A stretch of DNA of 64,000 nt from Diphasiastrum complanatum (GCA_029204225.1 CM055104.1:50917457-50981456); one strand, 5' to 3'. Positions 43,735 through 54,583 are shown, counted from the stretch's first letter. The notes: generated by a model not told the origin, from the letters alone. Program-made: numbers and translations.

Positions 43735-44536
43735 AATCAGCTTGGTGTGAACACGCCAAAACCATCAAAATTGAGGCATCTTTTCCAAAAGACTTTTGGG
43801 GTGAGGCTATCAATTGTTCAAACTATCTTTGCAATAGACTCCCTCATGTTGCACTTGGAGGAAAGTCACCATATGAAGCACTCTATTTGAAGAAACCTAA
43901 GGTTGAACACCTTAGAGTATTTGGATGCATATGCTTTGTCCATATTCCCTTGGAAACGAGAAAGAAGGATGATCCTTGTGCAAGCAAAGGAGTAATGGTT
44001 GGATATTCATCCAACAAGAAAGCCTATCGAATCTACATGCTCTCTACCTCTAAAGTAATTGATAGTAGAGATGTAGGTTTTCATGAAGAAGAAAAGTCCA
44101 ATCTTGGAGGGGCCGAGATCAAGCAACCTCAAAATCTATCACCTATTGTTATTGAAGACAATCAACATATGGAGGAGTCAAAATTTGAAGATGGAAGTCC
44201 TCGGATTTTCACTCCTAGAAGATCCATGAGGGAGAGATCCGAGCCCAAGAGGCTCACTTATGATGACAAAGGAAAACAAGTGGATCTTGATTCCACTTAT
44301 GCTTATTTTGTTTCTCATGAGGAGCCCAAAGATGTTCAAGAAGCCCTCAATACCAAGGAGTGGTATGAGGCCATGAAGATTGAATATGATGCCTTGATCA
44401 CCAACCACACATGGGAGCTACTGGATCCACCACCTTACATGCATATCATTGGATGCAAGTGGGTGTTCAAGATCAAGTACAATCATGATGGCTCCATCAA
44501 CAAGTACAAGGAAAGATTGTGTGCTAAAGGCTTTGC
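43735..44536 (+). pseudogene. Copia integrase C-terminal half and start of RT
   Basis: One open frame of about 268 codons: CEHAKTIKIEASFPKDFWGE, NRLPHVALGGKSPYEALYLK, LRVFGCICFVHIPLETRKKD, then the linker and RT start (NTKEWYEAMKIEYDALITNH, HIIGCKWVFKIKYNHDGSIN, KYKERLCAKGFA). It stops where an LTR fragment begins at 44537. It is the same family as C and the 37.5-kb fragment. The start of the frame is LTR sequence, so the first residues are not native. Confidence 0.82.
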
Positions 44537-45131
44537 ATAAAAGAAATGCACCTATTACTAGCAATAAAGAATCAATGCGCAAGGCATCTACTTCGTCTAT
44601 CACTGATAAGCTTCTGATGCTATATTTTACACACACTTGTTCTTGATCTCTTAATCAATAAATACGCAAAATGGTATTCAATATATATACACAATGTTAC
44701 AGGTGTGCAGATGAAGAAATTACAAAGTGGATGTGCTGTCTGTAGGAGATCATGGGTGGCTGCTATCGTTGTCAAGTCTATTAGCACAGTTGTATGGGAT
44801 GAGCGTGAAAAGGGCTACGATGTCAGCCTTCACTGAAATGAATGTTGGTGAAGATGCAAAAATGCGTCACTGTGACAAAATGCCTTAGGATTTGATTTAC
44901 AGGGTGCCTTCGCTTTTCCTAGGGCACCTTTGGCATTTTGTAAGACAGTGTCGCATTTTTCGCCTGTCACAAATCATGTGTAAAAACACAGTGTCACATT
45001 TTTTGCCTTTTTTCGCCTGTGAGAATTTACATGTAAATATGCAGACTGTTCGACAACATGAATAAAATGCAGCATGAATGGAGGCAGATTAAATTGGGAT
45101 TTAGGAGAGTAGAGGAGATAAATCCAACAAA
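44537..45131 (-). repeat. Truncated LTR of the Copia F family
   Basis: It corresponds to 39205-39795 of the F LTR at over 90% identity. In element orientation it begins TGTTGGATTTATC at 45131 and is cut at 44537. It separates the two halves of a plus-strand Copia element. Confidence 0.82.
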
Positions 45132-45310
45132 ATAATCTTCCTTGATTAATACCATTAGCAATGCACTTTTCATTCTTCATTATGGAAAAAATACCATGTT
45201 TGAAGTGTACATCTGATCAGCTATCCATGAGTTGTCCAACAATCAACAAATGTTTTATGATGGATGGTACATAAAGAACATTATCAAGATCTATTCTTTT
45301 TGTAGATCCA
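45132..45310 (-). pseudogene. Copia pre-integrase/protease end scrap
   Basis: The minus strand reads VLYVPSIIKHLLIVGQLMDS, a stop, then DVHFKHGIFSIMKNEKCIAN and GINQGRLF. This is the conserved region after the Copia protease. It lies on the strand opposite to the pieces on either side, so it marks another rearrangement. Confidence 0.6.
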
Positions 45311-45369
45311 AGACATAACGGAGTTCATACTTGGCATAGAATTCTCTAGAAGCAATGATTTTTTCACTT

Positions 45370-45998
45370 TCATTTGTCAATCAAAGTACCCATCTTAGAA
45401 AAGTTTGGAATGAAAGGTTGTAAGGGGATTGAAACTCCTATGGAGCAAGTTGTAAAAGTTTCTACTGATGGTGATGAAGCATCCTTTGAGGACATCACAC
45501 TCTATTGACGACTTATTGGCTCCTTGATCTATTTGACAATCACTAGACCTAATCTAAGCTTTAGTGTAAGCAAGTTGAGTCAATACATGCAAAGTCCTTT
45601 AGTATGTCATTGGAAAAGTGCCAAAAGAGTGTTAAGATACATCTTGGCTACAAGGAATTTTGGCATCATCTATCAAGGGACTAACTTGTGTTTGAGAGCA
45701 TACTCTGACTCAGATTTTGCAGGTGATAAGGTGGATAGAAATTCCGCAAGTGATTTTGCTACATTATTATGTGGAGGAGTTATATCAAGTTGGCTTTCAA
45801 AGAAGCAAGATAGCATCTCTTCCATGCTCGAACCAAGCATATCGAGATTGCACACCACTTTGTAAGGGAGAAGGTGCAAGCCAAGGAGATCAAGCTCCAT
45901 CATGTGTCATCATTCAAATGTGTTGCTGATATTTTAAACAAACCATTTCCAAAGGACTCATTTATGAATTTGAGATATGCACTTGGTGTTGTAGATAG
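45370..45998 (+). pseudogene. Copia RT end and RNase H
   Basis: KGCKGIETPMEQVVKVSTDG, YRRLIGSLIYLTITRPNLSF (one stop near 45508), SKLSQYMQSPLVCHWKSAKR, AYSDSDFAGDKVDRNSASDF, then a frameshift and small deletion (the Gln-Ser-Ala region is missing), and HHVSSFKCVADILNKPFPKD to a stop near 45998. RNase H lacks part of its core, so it is inactive. Confidence 0.8.
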
Positions 45999-46038
45999 AT
46001 AGATGTACACTAGATTTGCCAAGCTAGATTATGAGGAG

Positions 46039-46775
46039 TGTTAAAATTTGTCAAAATCCTAGCTTTGATTCATGATGCTATGTGTATAACTTGATCCCAC
46101 ACATGTGGAGCATGTTCCAACGTGTGGATGTTAGACCTAGATGCATTCAATTTGATTAGATAGGAAAAATTTTGATTTACATATGTGTGAACTAGTGAAA
46201 AACTAGTCAAGTTAAAAATTGTCATTTGGCACTCTATTACTAATTGATCAAGCATACCCATGTGAATAATGGTGATTTTTCACGTGTGAGAGGCTGTTCC
46301 CACGTGTGTACATATCTGGAAAATATTAGTACATGATCATAGGAGTTGATTATATAAGTTCCTAAAAGTTAGGAAAAAAAATTTCAAATCAAGGAAAATC
46401 AACGTGAGGCAATGGCATTAATCTAGGAATCAAAGAGATGGGGGCATTCCCACACGTGTCAGGCTTGCTGAGTCAGCATATCAGGTCAAAATGTACTTGA
46501 TCTATATATAGATCATCATTGTAAAATAACAAGTTTGATGAGTTATCTTGATTTTGAGACAAATCCATGTTGTTTTCACCATTTGTGTTGTGTTTTTATG
46601 CATTGAATGCTATCAATAGGTAATGTACTTCACTCTCTGTCCACTGTCCGTACTGTGATAGGTTTTCACACGTGTGAGGCTGCCCATCCACTTGATTGAT
46701 CAAATTCATTGTTGCTAGTTAAGTGCATGTTTTTTATCTAGATCAAGATCTAATCAATAAATTTGTGGAAGATCA
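46039..46775 (+). repeat. G-box-rich LTR, copy 2 (3' LTR of plus-strand Copia)
   Basis: Starts TGTTAAAATT after the purine tract ATGAGGAG. Carries CACACATGTGG (46098), CACGTGTGAG (46279), CCCACGTGTG (46300), CACACGTGTC (46451) and CACACGTGTG (46666), in the same relative positions as in 36738-37486. The palindrome GATCTATATATAGATC lies at 46499-46514. Right end approximate. Confidence 0.75.
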
Positions 46776-48211
46776 ATTTAACTAGTACCCAGCACCTCTT
46801 GTGGATCGATTGAAGATCCATTTATGGTCCTAAAATCAATAAATTCAACATAACATTCTCAATTCCAATTTTCAAAACATATATATTATATGGACAATTT
46901 GGACCAGATTGAGTTGTGATGATTGAGTGGTGGCAATTGTATCAAAATCATTGCCAACTCTAGAAAACTATACCTTGGTTGGTCTTCTAGCAATGAAAAC
47001 AATGTTCTCACTCACTAGCTTAGCATGTGCTCTACTAGATTTTCGTTTTTTTTTTAAATTTTCAAGGTGAATGGTAGGAATGCTTTTATTAATAAAATGT
47101 TAAAATAATGACCTCAAATTCATAACTGCAATATTCATGACTATATTTGATTCTAGTTTGACAATGATTTTTAAGATTGCTTCAGTTAAGTGAATTTTAA
47201 TAGTTTTCTTTACAAATTTCTAAATTTCTTTGTAGTTAGAAATCTTTTGGATATGAGCTATGATGTAGAAAACAATGTTGGTACTTGACATGTTTTATAG
47301 TACTTGAATGACTAGTTTTATAGTACTTGAATGACTATGTTTGACATGTTTTGATTTTCTGATTCAAGGTCAAAAAATCAAGTCACATTATATAGGTTCA
47401 CACTTTTAAAAACCATTTCTACTATATGCAGAATAGAATAATATATTATTATTATTATTATGTAGTTTTTATACATTATATTTAGGTGACTATTTTAGAA
47501 AATTGTATAGTTTTTATCATATTTTTATGTAGTTTTTCCTATAGTGTGATATTTTCAATCATATAATAAATGTATTTTGAAAAAATTTTAATCAATGCAT
47601 TACACATGTTGGGCATCTATCAAAGGACTTTAGGGGGTTCCATGTCCGTCAAAAACCTACACATATGTCAATATCCAACAATGGTATTATGCATCAGATT
47701 CTAAAGCAAGAGCATATAAATGATAAGAAATGAAAGGAATCAATGGGAAAAAGAATAGTTCCTTTTTTTTCATGAAAAGTTCCTTCATCAAAGGTACAAC
47801 ATGACGATGCTTAAACTTTCATTATAAAAAGTAGCATCATTATTTGTGGCTATATAACTTGATAACATGAAATTATTTTTGTATATGACTCCTCACTCTC
47901 CATAAGTAAATCCTTGAAATGAATGCTATTTTAAAAGTACATGGAAATTTGATGAGAAAGTATTATCAAGAAAGCTAACATCTTTTCTGAGCCTCATCAA
48001 TACATGATATTTACAGGCAACTCTCAACCATGTTATTACAAAAGGATATGCATTTCTATTGTCCCCAAGTCTCCAAATCTCTTTTCCTGCATCAATAAAG
48101 GAAAGTTTAGGATGAAAGCGGTACAAATAATCTTTGTTGACTTAACGTTTTAAAGTGTACCATTTGTGTAAAGGGCTGCAATCTTTTTCAACAAAAACTG
48201 CTCAAAACAAC
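46776..48211. other. AT-rich, no gene seen
   Basis: Contains a short tandem duplication of TAGTTTTATAGTACTTGAATG-type sequence at 47290-47335 and a (TTA)n tract near 47443-47460. A possible small minus-strand exon around 48097-47926 was considered but not supported. Confidence 0.35.
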
Positions 48212-48361
48212 CTAAATATTCTTAAACACTTTGGCTTCATAACGGCTTTTACGGAAAACTAGCCAAAACTCTCTCAGTAGTTCGGTGATTATTGAGCGGA
48301 GCGGATCAAAAGGTAGAGCAGGGAAGTAGCATCTTAGGGCTGAGAGGATCTTGAAATCCAT
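48212..48361 (-). CDS. Possible small ORF downstream of a promoter-like sequence
   Basis: A 49-codon frame (MDFKILSALRCYFPALPFDP... stop after FKNI). It follows a minus-strand sequence resembling a plant core promoter and a 19-codon upstream frame. No family recognised. It may equally be part of a leader or intron of the gene whose exon lies at 50199, which is upstream on this strand. Confidence 0.15.
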   Translation of the reverse strand: MDFKILSALRCYFPALPFDPLRSIITELLREFWLVFRKSRYEAKVFKNI

Positions 48362-48589
48362 TTGCAGTGGGAGGAGAAAGGAGCAGTTCTGTGAATTGTC
48401 AAAAAGTGGCCTAGTTGATGAAAAACGGAAAGTCACGGATCTGTCTCTGTACTTGACGGAATTGGGCACTGTAAATTGCTACCCAGCATCTTACTGTAGG
48501 GGCCAAGCTACTGGTGAAGTGTCAAGGACAGCCAAGAAGCAGGAAAGGAGCAATTAGCCTTCCTCTCAGCTTATGGAAGTAGTGGCCAG

Positions 48590-48604
48590 CTAGGGTTTAT
48601 AGGG
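48590..48604 (-). promoter_or_regulatory. TATA plus AAACCCTAG (telo-box-like) motif
   Basis: The minus strand reads CCCTATAAACCCTAGC, with TATAAA at 48601-48596 fused to an AAACCCTAG telo-box, a motif common near start sites of plant housekeeping genes. No convincing gene body follows. Confidence 0.3.
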
Positions 48605-49086
48605 AGAAAATCATTGATTTCTCTCTGATGGAAGCGATTTGTTATGCTGTAACACATAAGTTGTCATAAAAAGAGACTTCAATGTAGCCTTTCAAGATAA
48701 CCATCCTAGTTGAATCAATTTTACTTGCTAACATGCTGGGTGTACTTAGAGTAAACTTGAAACAGGATGTCTTGGCAATCACAAAGCTGAATTAATTGGA
48801 AGGAAACATCTTTTGGCTGAAAAAGCAAAGCATCATGAGGCTGATTGATGAAATTATTAAATAAATCTATATAATACATTTCATAGATATCTGAAGCCAT
48901 ACAGCTTGCTTCATAAATCATGTAAAGAAAATAATCAAAAAAGAATTTTAAAGCTTGTAACTTTTTCACATGTTTTCAGATGGTACTAGATTAGGAAATT
49001 CCTCAAGTAATTAATCATGAAGAATATGTAAATTTGCGTAGCAATGAGCTTAGCACTTCATACTTTGGGTGAGTCACTATATGATG

Positions 49087-49160
49087 CTTCTTGGTTTCCA
49101 GGCTCGGACCTGGGACCAAAGAAACTTTGGATGTCAAGCTAACCAACTGAGCCAACCCCA
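49087..49160 (-). mobile_element. Short tRNA-derived SINE, 22-bp target duplication
   Basis: A 74-bp unit has an RNA polymerase III A box TGGCTCAGTTGG (49154-49143) and a B box GGTCCGAGCC (49110-49101) on the minus strand. It is flanked by a perfect 22-bp direct repeat at 49065-49086 and 49161-49182 (TTGGGTGAGT...TATGATG). The unit is little more than the tRNA-related head. The acceptor arms do not pair well, so it is not a functional tRNA gene. Confidence 0.8.
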
Positions 49161-49182
49161 TTGGGTGAGTCACTATATGATG

Positions 49183-49914
49183 GGAAAAGTCAGATTAAGT
49201 TGCATGAGTATGGAAGTATTCTTCACAGGTATGAAACTAGAATTGTAGACCTTTCTGAACACCTTCAATGTTTTGTTAAATTTTCCCTTTTTGATGCTCC
49301 AAAGTCTCCTAATTCAGTGTACAGATTGTCTGCCTGCCTATGAGTTTGTAAATTTCATATTTTACACTGATCATCTGGCATCATTGAAGAATGTCTTGAA
49401 CTACGTGTTATGTTTTCATCTGCATCGAACATAATTTTGTGAACTTCACATGTGTCTGTAAACCATCACTTTGTCTTCGCCAACATACGCAGGCCCTTCA
49501 AAAAGACAGTAGAGTATTGCAAATTTCATCTCCGAACTTTATTCGAAAGCAAACATCAACGAACATTAGGGGTTGGCTCAGCAAGAAGCAACAGTTTCAC
49601 CATTTGCTAATAAAGTGTCTCAACTAAAAATGCACAGGAAGACCACCCCGTTCAAACTTGGTTAGTGTAAATAAGCTGGGAGTGCATTTGTTAATTCCAT
49701 ACCAACCCACTCCTCATGAATCCAATACATTTACTTTTCTGCAAATTAGTCAATAGGCCTGCTTTAAGATATTCTGCCTCTTATTGAATCCTTAAGAAAC
49801 AGAATATTTTCAGACTGAGTACTGCAGGATAGAGCACGGTGAGCCTGTGTTCCAGCAATTGAGACATTTTCTCTATATTGACTAAATGTCCATGAAGCCA
49901 GGATCTGTTCTATG

Positions 49915-49916
<2 letters not shown>
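49183..49916. other. Probable downstream region of the 50.2-kb gene
   Basis: No coding evidence. Lies 3' of the minus-strand exon ending at 50199. Confidence 0.35.

Positions 49917-50004
<88 letters not shown>
49917..50004. repeat. (GA)n microsatellite, 88 bp
   Basis: Uninterrupted GA run about 195 bp beyond the stop codon of the exon at 50199, possibly inside its 3' untranslated region. Confidence 0.95.
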
Positions 50005-50007
<3 letters not shown>

Positions 50008-50198
50008 TAAAAAATGCAGATTTCTTGTCAATTAGTTGTTGGTGTGGTACTTCCATCCTTGCTGTTTGGTGAGTATGCAATACACTGGTATACTGTTGAA
50101 TCATTGTCCACATTGAGGTAATAGATCTAAATAGACTTTTGCTTCTTGACATGAAAGAGCATTCTCATAATTATCATGATTTCCCTCATCTGAAAGTC

Positions 50199-51015
50199 TT
50201 AACCATGTGGAAGAACAGCTGCAAATTCCATATGATTGCGTTGCACCAGAGCATCCTGATTTGGCACTAGGAAAGGGTTGTGCGGAGCAGCGGTGCAGAT
50301 CCTAGGAATCAATTTGCTAATTTTATTGGCATCTCTCATAAAATAATGACCATTGGCCATTTTGAAGTTCTCACCATAATTTGATTGCTGAGAATCAGCT
50401 TTAGGGGGGTCCATCAAACATGTAAGCATCTTATTAGCTTCACAGCCTTCTGCCATGATTGATGAATCCACTTGGAAAGGATGGTATGGGAAGATGGGAG
50501 AAGGCAAAGGTATAAACATGGAACTTTCTTTTCCAACATCTTGCAATGGAAATATTGATAGAGGCTTAGCTGGAACATTGTCACATGTCCTTTTTAATAA
50601 TGACAAATCACCTGCAGGACCAGATACTGAAGCAACATACGAATTTGATAATTTTCCAAAAGTACTATCACGTCCTTCTTGGTTAAACACATAAGATTGA
50701 TACAATTGTGTATCCTCAGTATTAAAGTCTGCTTCTAAAGCCATACTCCTGTGTGGATAATGAGTCTGTCTTGAACTTAAAGTTGAAACCATGTCTTGGG
50801 AGTGCAAAATTCCTGTACTAGTATGAAATATGGAAGGTGCCTGTCGAGCAAACTTCCCTGAAGATCCTACTGAAGGCAGATTGTCACAAAGAGATGATGA
50901 CTCCATGACCATTGATTCTTCTACTTGAGATTTTTGTTGTGTCTGGAAGAGCAGATCGGCTATTGCACGATCTATAGGGTTGGTTTTTGTCTCTCCAGTC
51001 TGTACTTCTATGTAC
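50199..51015 (-). CDS. Last exon of an unrecognised protein-coding gene
   Basis: A 272-codon open frame runs from a splice-acceptor-like TTGCAG (ending 51016) to a TAA at 50199. The first complete residues are YIEVQTGETKTNPIDRAIAD. The rest is Ser-, Met- and Asn-rich with no membrane segment (SSLCDNLPSVGSSGKFARQA, CLMDPPKADSQQS, RICTAAPHNPFLVPNQDA at the C-terminal end). No retroelement resemblance was found. The style suggests a nuclear or regulatory protein, but I do not recognise the family. Earlier exons should lie above 51016 and were not found. The exon begins with one base of a split codon. Confidence 0.5.
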
Positions 51016-51985
51016 CTGCAACATTGAGAAATTAAAGTTTGTTTAGCCTGAAATTTCTTGACAACAAACTTCAAAAGCTTATGATTATTGCAGATAGTTA
51101 AAACGAGGAAGAAAATGCAAAGCTGCACTAGATGCTTCCATCATAGCAATCACACTTAATGCTCGAACCGTGCAACTCACAAGGACTATCTTCTCATATA
51201 GCAAAAGACAAGCAATCCCATTTCAAATAAGATATAAGAATTGATATATAACAAGATGTAAGTCAATGTGACGGAAGGATACTGATACAGTGCGGATAAT
51301 GTGCTACAATGCTACAACATGCCTATTCATGCCATCAACAACCAAGGTAGGTTTGAGTAGGTGCAGGTAGCTCCCTGGGCAGCCTTTTAATTTCATATTT
51401 CACAAATCGCATATTGCAAACTTCAAGAAGCCTTGCAAAACCAGAAAAACCTCAATGTGGGCAAGTAGACAAGCACTAGAGCATGACTAAATTGCACAAC
51501 TCAATTTGATAATATCAAGTGAAACATAATGGCTCAAAGAAGTTCACATGCAACAATAAAGGACTATCATAGAAAAAAGGAACTACAGAGTGGTCATGAG
51601 AAGAATTTGGCTACTGACTGGTATTTTTAGAGAGGTTCTTGGAGAACCTAGACATGCTAGTTATGTCACTTTATGGACCCACCAGTTTTTAAGATCATTT
51701 GAAGCCCAATTATTAAGATAGTGTAATGGATCCTTGTAAGTAAGGAACTAATTGGAAGAAGAGCCTTGCCAGTTGGCCTTACAGAGTTATATTGACCATG
51801 AGAGTTGGTCTTAATAAGTTAAAAGTTCAGTTGACTATAAAAGAAGCTATGAGTTTCATTTGGAACAGGTTGAAAATGCAGAAGAGTGTAGTTTAGATAT
51901 CCTAGTATAGCATAGAATAGAGAATGCTAGAGTTAGCGTTTGGAGTTCTCCCTTTTAATGATTGATAGCCTCCTATAAGGCAATT

Positions 51986-51990
<5 letters not shown>
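51016..51990. other. Probable intron or upstream sequence, no exon recognised
   Basis: AT-rich, only short frames. If the exon at 50199-51015 is real, this holds its upstream intron. Confidence 0.35.
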
Positions 51991-52037
<47 letters not shown>

Positions 52038-52060
52038 ACACACACACACACACACACACA
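51991..52060. repeat. Compound microsatellite (CT)22-G-(AC)n
   Basis: CT run 51991-52034 followed after one G by an AC run to about 52060. The same compound CT/AC architecture occurs at 12693. Confidence 0.95.
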
Positions 52061-52110
52061 TACATACGCATCTATTTGTCGGTTTGGTCATACATATAGT
52101 TGACAGATCC

Positions 52111-52192
52111 AAGGGTTGGCTCAGCTGGTTAGCTTGGCATCCAAGTTTATTTGGTCCCAGCCTCCAGGATCAGGCTCCCCTTGGAAACCAAG
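52111..52192 (+). mobile_element. tRNA-derived SINE, second copy
   Basis: The A box TGGCTCAGCTGG and following GTTAGCTTGGCATCCAAG match the SINE at 49087-49160. The B-box region is degenerate (GGATCAGGCTCC), and the 3' part shares TTGGAAACCAAG. It is opposite in orientation to the other copy. No target duplication was identified, so this copy is older. Confidence 0.65.
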
Positions 52193-52382
52193 ATTGATAA
52201 AGAGGTAAGAGTAAAGAAACAATGCACCTGCTCACAATAGCTATGGATCTACGAAGTCTCCTGGTACCCATAAAGTGTGGAAGAAATATGATGTCGTCGA
52301 TCCCGCTGAAGACCTCAAGAAGGGATATGTGACTCATGCTCCGACAAAGTATCAACCTCGAGGTCTGCTCTGGAGCATCAAG

Positions 52383-52386
<4 letters not shown>

Positions 52387-52450
<64 letters not shown>
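52387..52450. repeat. (GA)n microsatellite, about 64 bp
   Basis: Uninterrupted GA run. It creates an artificial Arg-Glu repeat in one frame. Confidence 0.95.
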
Positions 52451-52453
<3 letters not shown>

Positions 52454-52955
52454 TGTACTCTATGCATTAGAATACACTTCAATTGGGTTTCTTCACAGTT
52501 GTGAAAAAGAAATGTTTTTAGTGGTCTCCATGTCTCACAATCCACAACTAAAATACACAAGATAGAAGTGAAAATTTTTACATTAATGATCTCTTTACAA
52601 AGTACAAAGGTACGGGAGCACTGCTGCAAGTCTCCTCACAACGTGTGCTACATAGGAATGCTTCTCGTAGAGCTCAAATATTCAACCCCCAAGCACTTTC
52701 TAAACCTTGGCAACATATGACACATGTCCCTTTGACCAATCAACTCCCACATTTTAGGATATCAATCCAATAGCCTCCAAATGACCCAATAATTCCTATG
52801 CCAAATATAAGCATGACACTTCAAGCTAGTGAACTTGCTACTAAATCCATTTACAAAATCACCACAAGCCAACGACCAAGCCAAATGTTTTACAATGGAT
52901 ACTTACAATTTTACAATTCTACCATGGGAAAAGGTTATAGAAGGATATGACATCC
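52451..52955. other. No gene seen
   Basis: AT-rich sequence between the microsatellite and a chromovirus remnant. Confidence 0.35.
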
Positions 52956-54120
52956 CTTCCCTCAAAGAACATCATCCTTGATGGAAAAATTGAGTACTAT
53001 GCACACATCATGTTTGCAATCTCCCAGGTAGCATCATTGAGAGGTCTATCTTGCCAAGTACTCACAAAGTAAATGATCGTGCAATCAACTTTGCCTCTAG
53101 TCTAATACTAGCGTTGGTTTGTGCAAGACCTCTTCATGCTCCTGAAAAACAAACAAATCCATCAATCAACAAATTGTCTCCATCATGTGAAACCCTCTTC
53201 AAGTGTGAAACACGAAAAATAGGATGAATTTCACAATCATGAGGCAAAGCTGATTTACAAGCAAAATCGTATACCTTTTAAACCTATTTTCCAAAGTCCA
53301 CAATAATAAAAATATAACTTATAACAGTTCTCTATGTTTAGAGAAGCTGAGTCCTTCAAAATCTAGGGAAGCACCATATCTCTTTCCTTAAACTCCCTTG
53401 GTGTGCAATTCTAATCAGCATATGCCTTACCCCAATCGATCACCCATTTCACACTTTTCTCTGCCAACTCAAGCATTGCCACCTAAAAAAGGGCCTAAGA
53501 CCATAATTAGAAGGAGAGGTCTTGCATGTGACCTATTTTAAAATTGTGTTGTCAAATAAATGAGGAGAGAATACAACTATAAAAATGAACTCTTTTTAGG
53601 GTTATCTTAAAACTCAATTCTTCCATATAACTTTGATTGATCAGTGGAATACCCACAACCCTTGTGCCCCAAATTTTCATACCCTTTCCATTAGAGATCT
53701 TGACTATGTATCAGAAATGGGATGGTTGTGCGCTCATATTCAACTATTTCACAAGAGTTGAATTTATGACGTTATGTGAGGACCTAGCATCAAGTAGAAT
53801 CAAGCCATCTCTACGACACAACTGTGCACACATACCTATCAAAGATGTGTTAGTAAATTGATACCCATCTTATGCTAATTGTGTCAATGTCGCTAAAGGA
53901 GCCGTGTTCACCGTCTTGACAAAAAAGTTAATCGTGCTCCTGTTCTAGCTCTTCCACATGTACTGGCTTTTCCATCTAATCCACTTGAAGATTATACATG
54001 GTGTGCATCTAGTTTCGTGAACAATCTTTCCACTTGTATTCTCCCACGCATCTAAAGTATAGAGCGTTTCTTTGTTCAATCCTAGCCTTCTGGAGACAAA
54101 AATGAAGGAAACCTACCCCC
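52956..54120 (-). pseudogene. Ty3/Gypsy chromovirus remnant (gag end, protease, integrase C-terminus with chromodomain)
   Basis: On the minus strand: a degraded zinc-knuckle region (LYFRCVGEYKWKDCSRN, about 54040), protease (ILLDARSSHNVINSTLVK, about 53800; the usual LLDTGSTHNFI form has D-A-R in place of D-T/S-G), then directly the integrase C-terminal region (KSVKWVIDWGKAYAD, about 53450; HDCEIHPIFRVSHLKRV, about 53235) and a chromodomain (STWQDRPLNDATWEIANMM, about 53060; FEGRDVI). RT, RNase H and the integrase core are deleted between protease and the integrase tail. Chromodomains are known to direct integration to heterochromatin in this lineage. Numerous stops. Confidence 0.65.
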
Positions 54121-54182
54121 TCTAGCATTGGGAGTTATGGACTCTGCTCATTACATTCACCGCATCCTTCTTTATTACTTAA

Positions 54183-54569
54183 TGTTATGCTTATTCCTTT
54201 ACTGTTATGCATAAGCAGGCCCCTGGGCCCTTTCTATTCTATATTGGCCTTGGGCCCAATTCATTCATTTATTAGGTACTTGGCTATATGATATTGGAGT
54301 GGGGTCCCTCCTGTAGGAGGGTGCACTATTATCCATCCTTATCCTTTTTCATTAGGTTCATTGACATTATCTTATCCTCTGGAAGGCTCCATTTTAGGGC
54401 TTCCTTGTGAGTATAAGTAGGACCTATTGTCATTCACACTATAGCTAATGATATTGATTCCTCCTCTTAGCCTCATTAAGCATTCTCTTTGCCACTTTCT
54501 ACGGTTAGTTCCTACTTGTGTGCTACTTTCTTAGCTTAGCTATTCATTTGTTGTGAATCTATTTGTAAC
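54183..54569 (+). repeat. LTR without an associated coding region
   Basis: It starts TGTTATGCTTATTCC and ends near TTTGTAAC, directly before a PBS. No coding domains follow before the TIR element, so this may be the 5' end of a non-autonomous (LARD- or TRIM-like) element. The left end was chosen at the first TGTTATG and is approximate. Confidence 0.5.
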
Positions 54570-54570
54570 T

Positions 54571-54583
54571 TGGTATCAAAGCA
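54571..54583 (+). other. Primer-binding site of the 54.2-kb LTR element
   Basis: TGGTATCAAAGCAC immediately follows the LTR, resembling the initiator tRNA-Met PBS of Copia elements. Confidence 0.65.

Noticed and set aside
47926-48126. Possible minus-strand exon with an acceptor-like GATGCAG
   Set aside because: No donor-acceptor partner or homologous exon could be found, and the frame is short.
49087-49160. Functional tRNA gene
   Set aside because: A and B boxes are present but the acceptor ends do not pair and a perfect target duplication surrounds the unit, so a SINE fits better.
49910-50152. 80-codon frame ending in a Ser-Leu repeat
   Set aside because: Artefact of the (GA)n run at 49917-50004 read on the minus strand.
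52275-52629. 96- and 83-codon frames with Arg-Glu or Ser-Leu repeats
   Set aside because: The repeats come from translating the (GA)n microsatellite; no conserved flanking protein was recognised.
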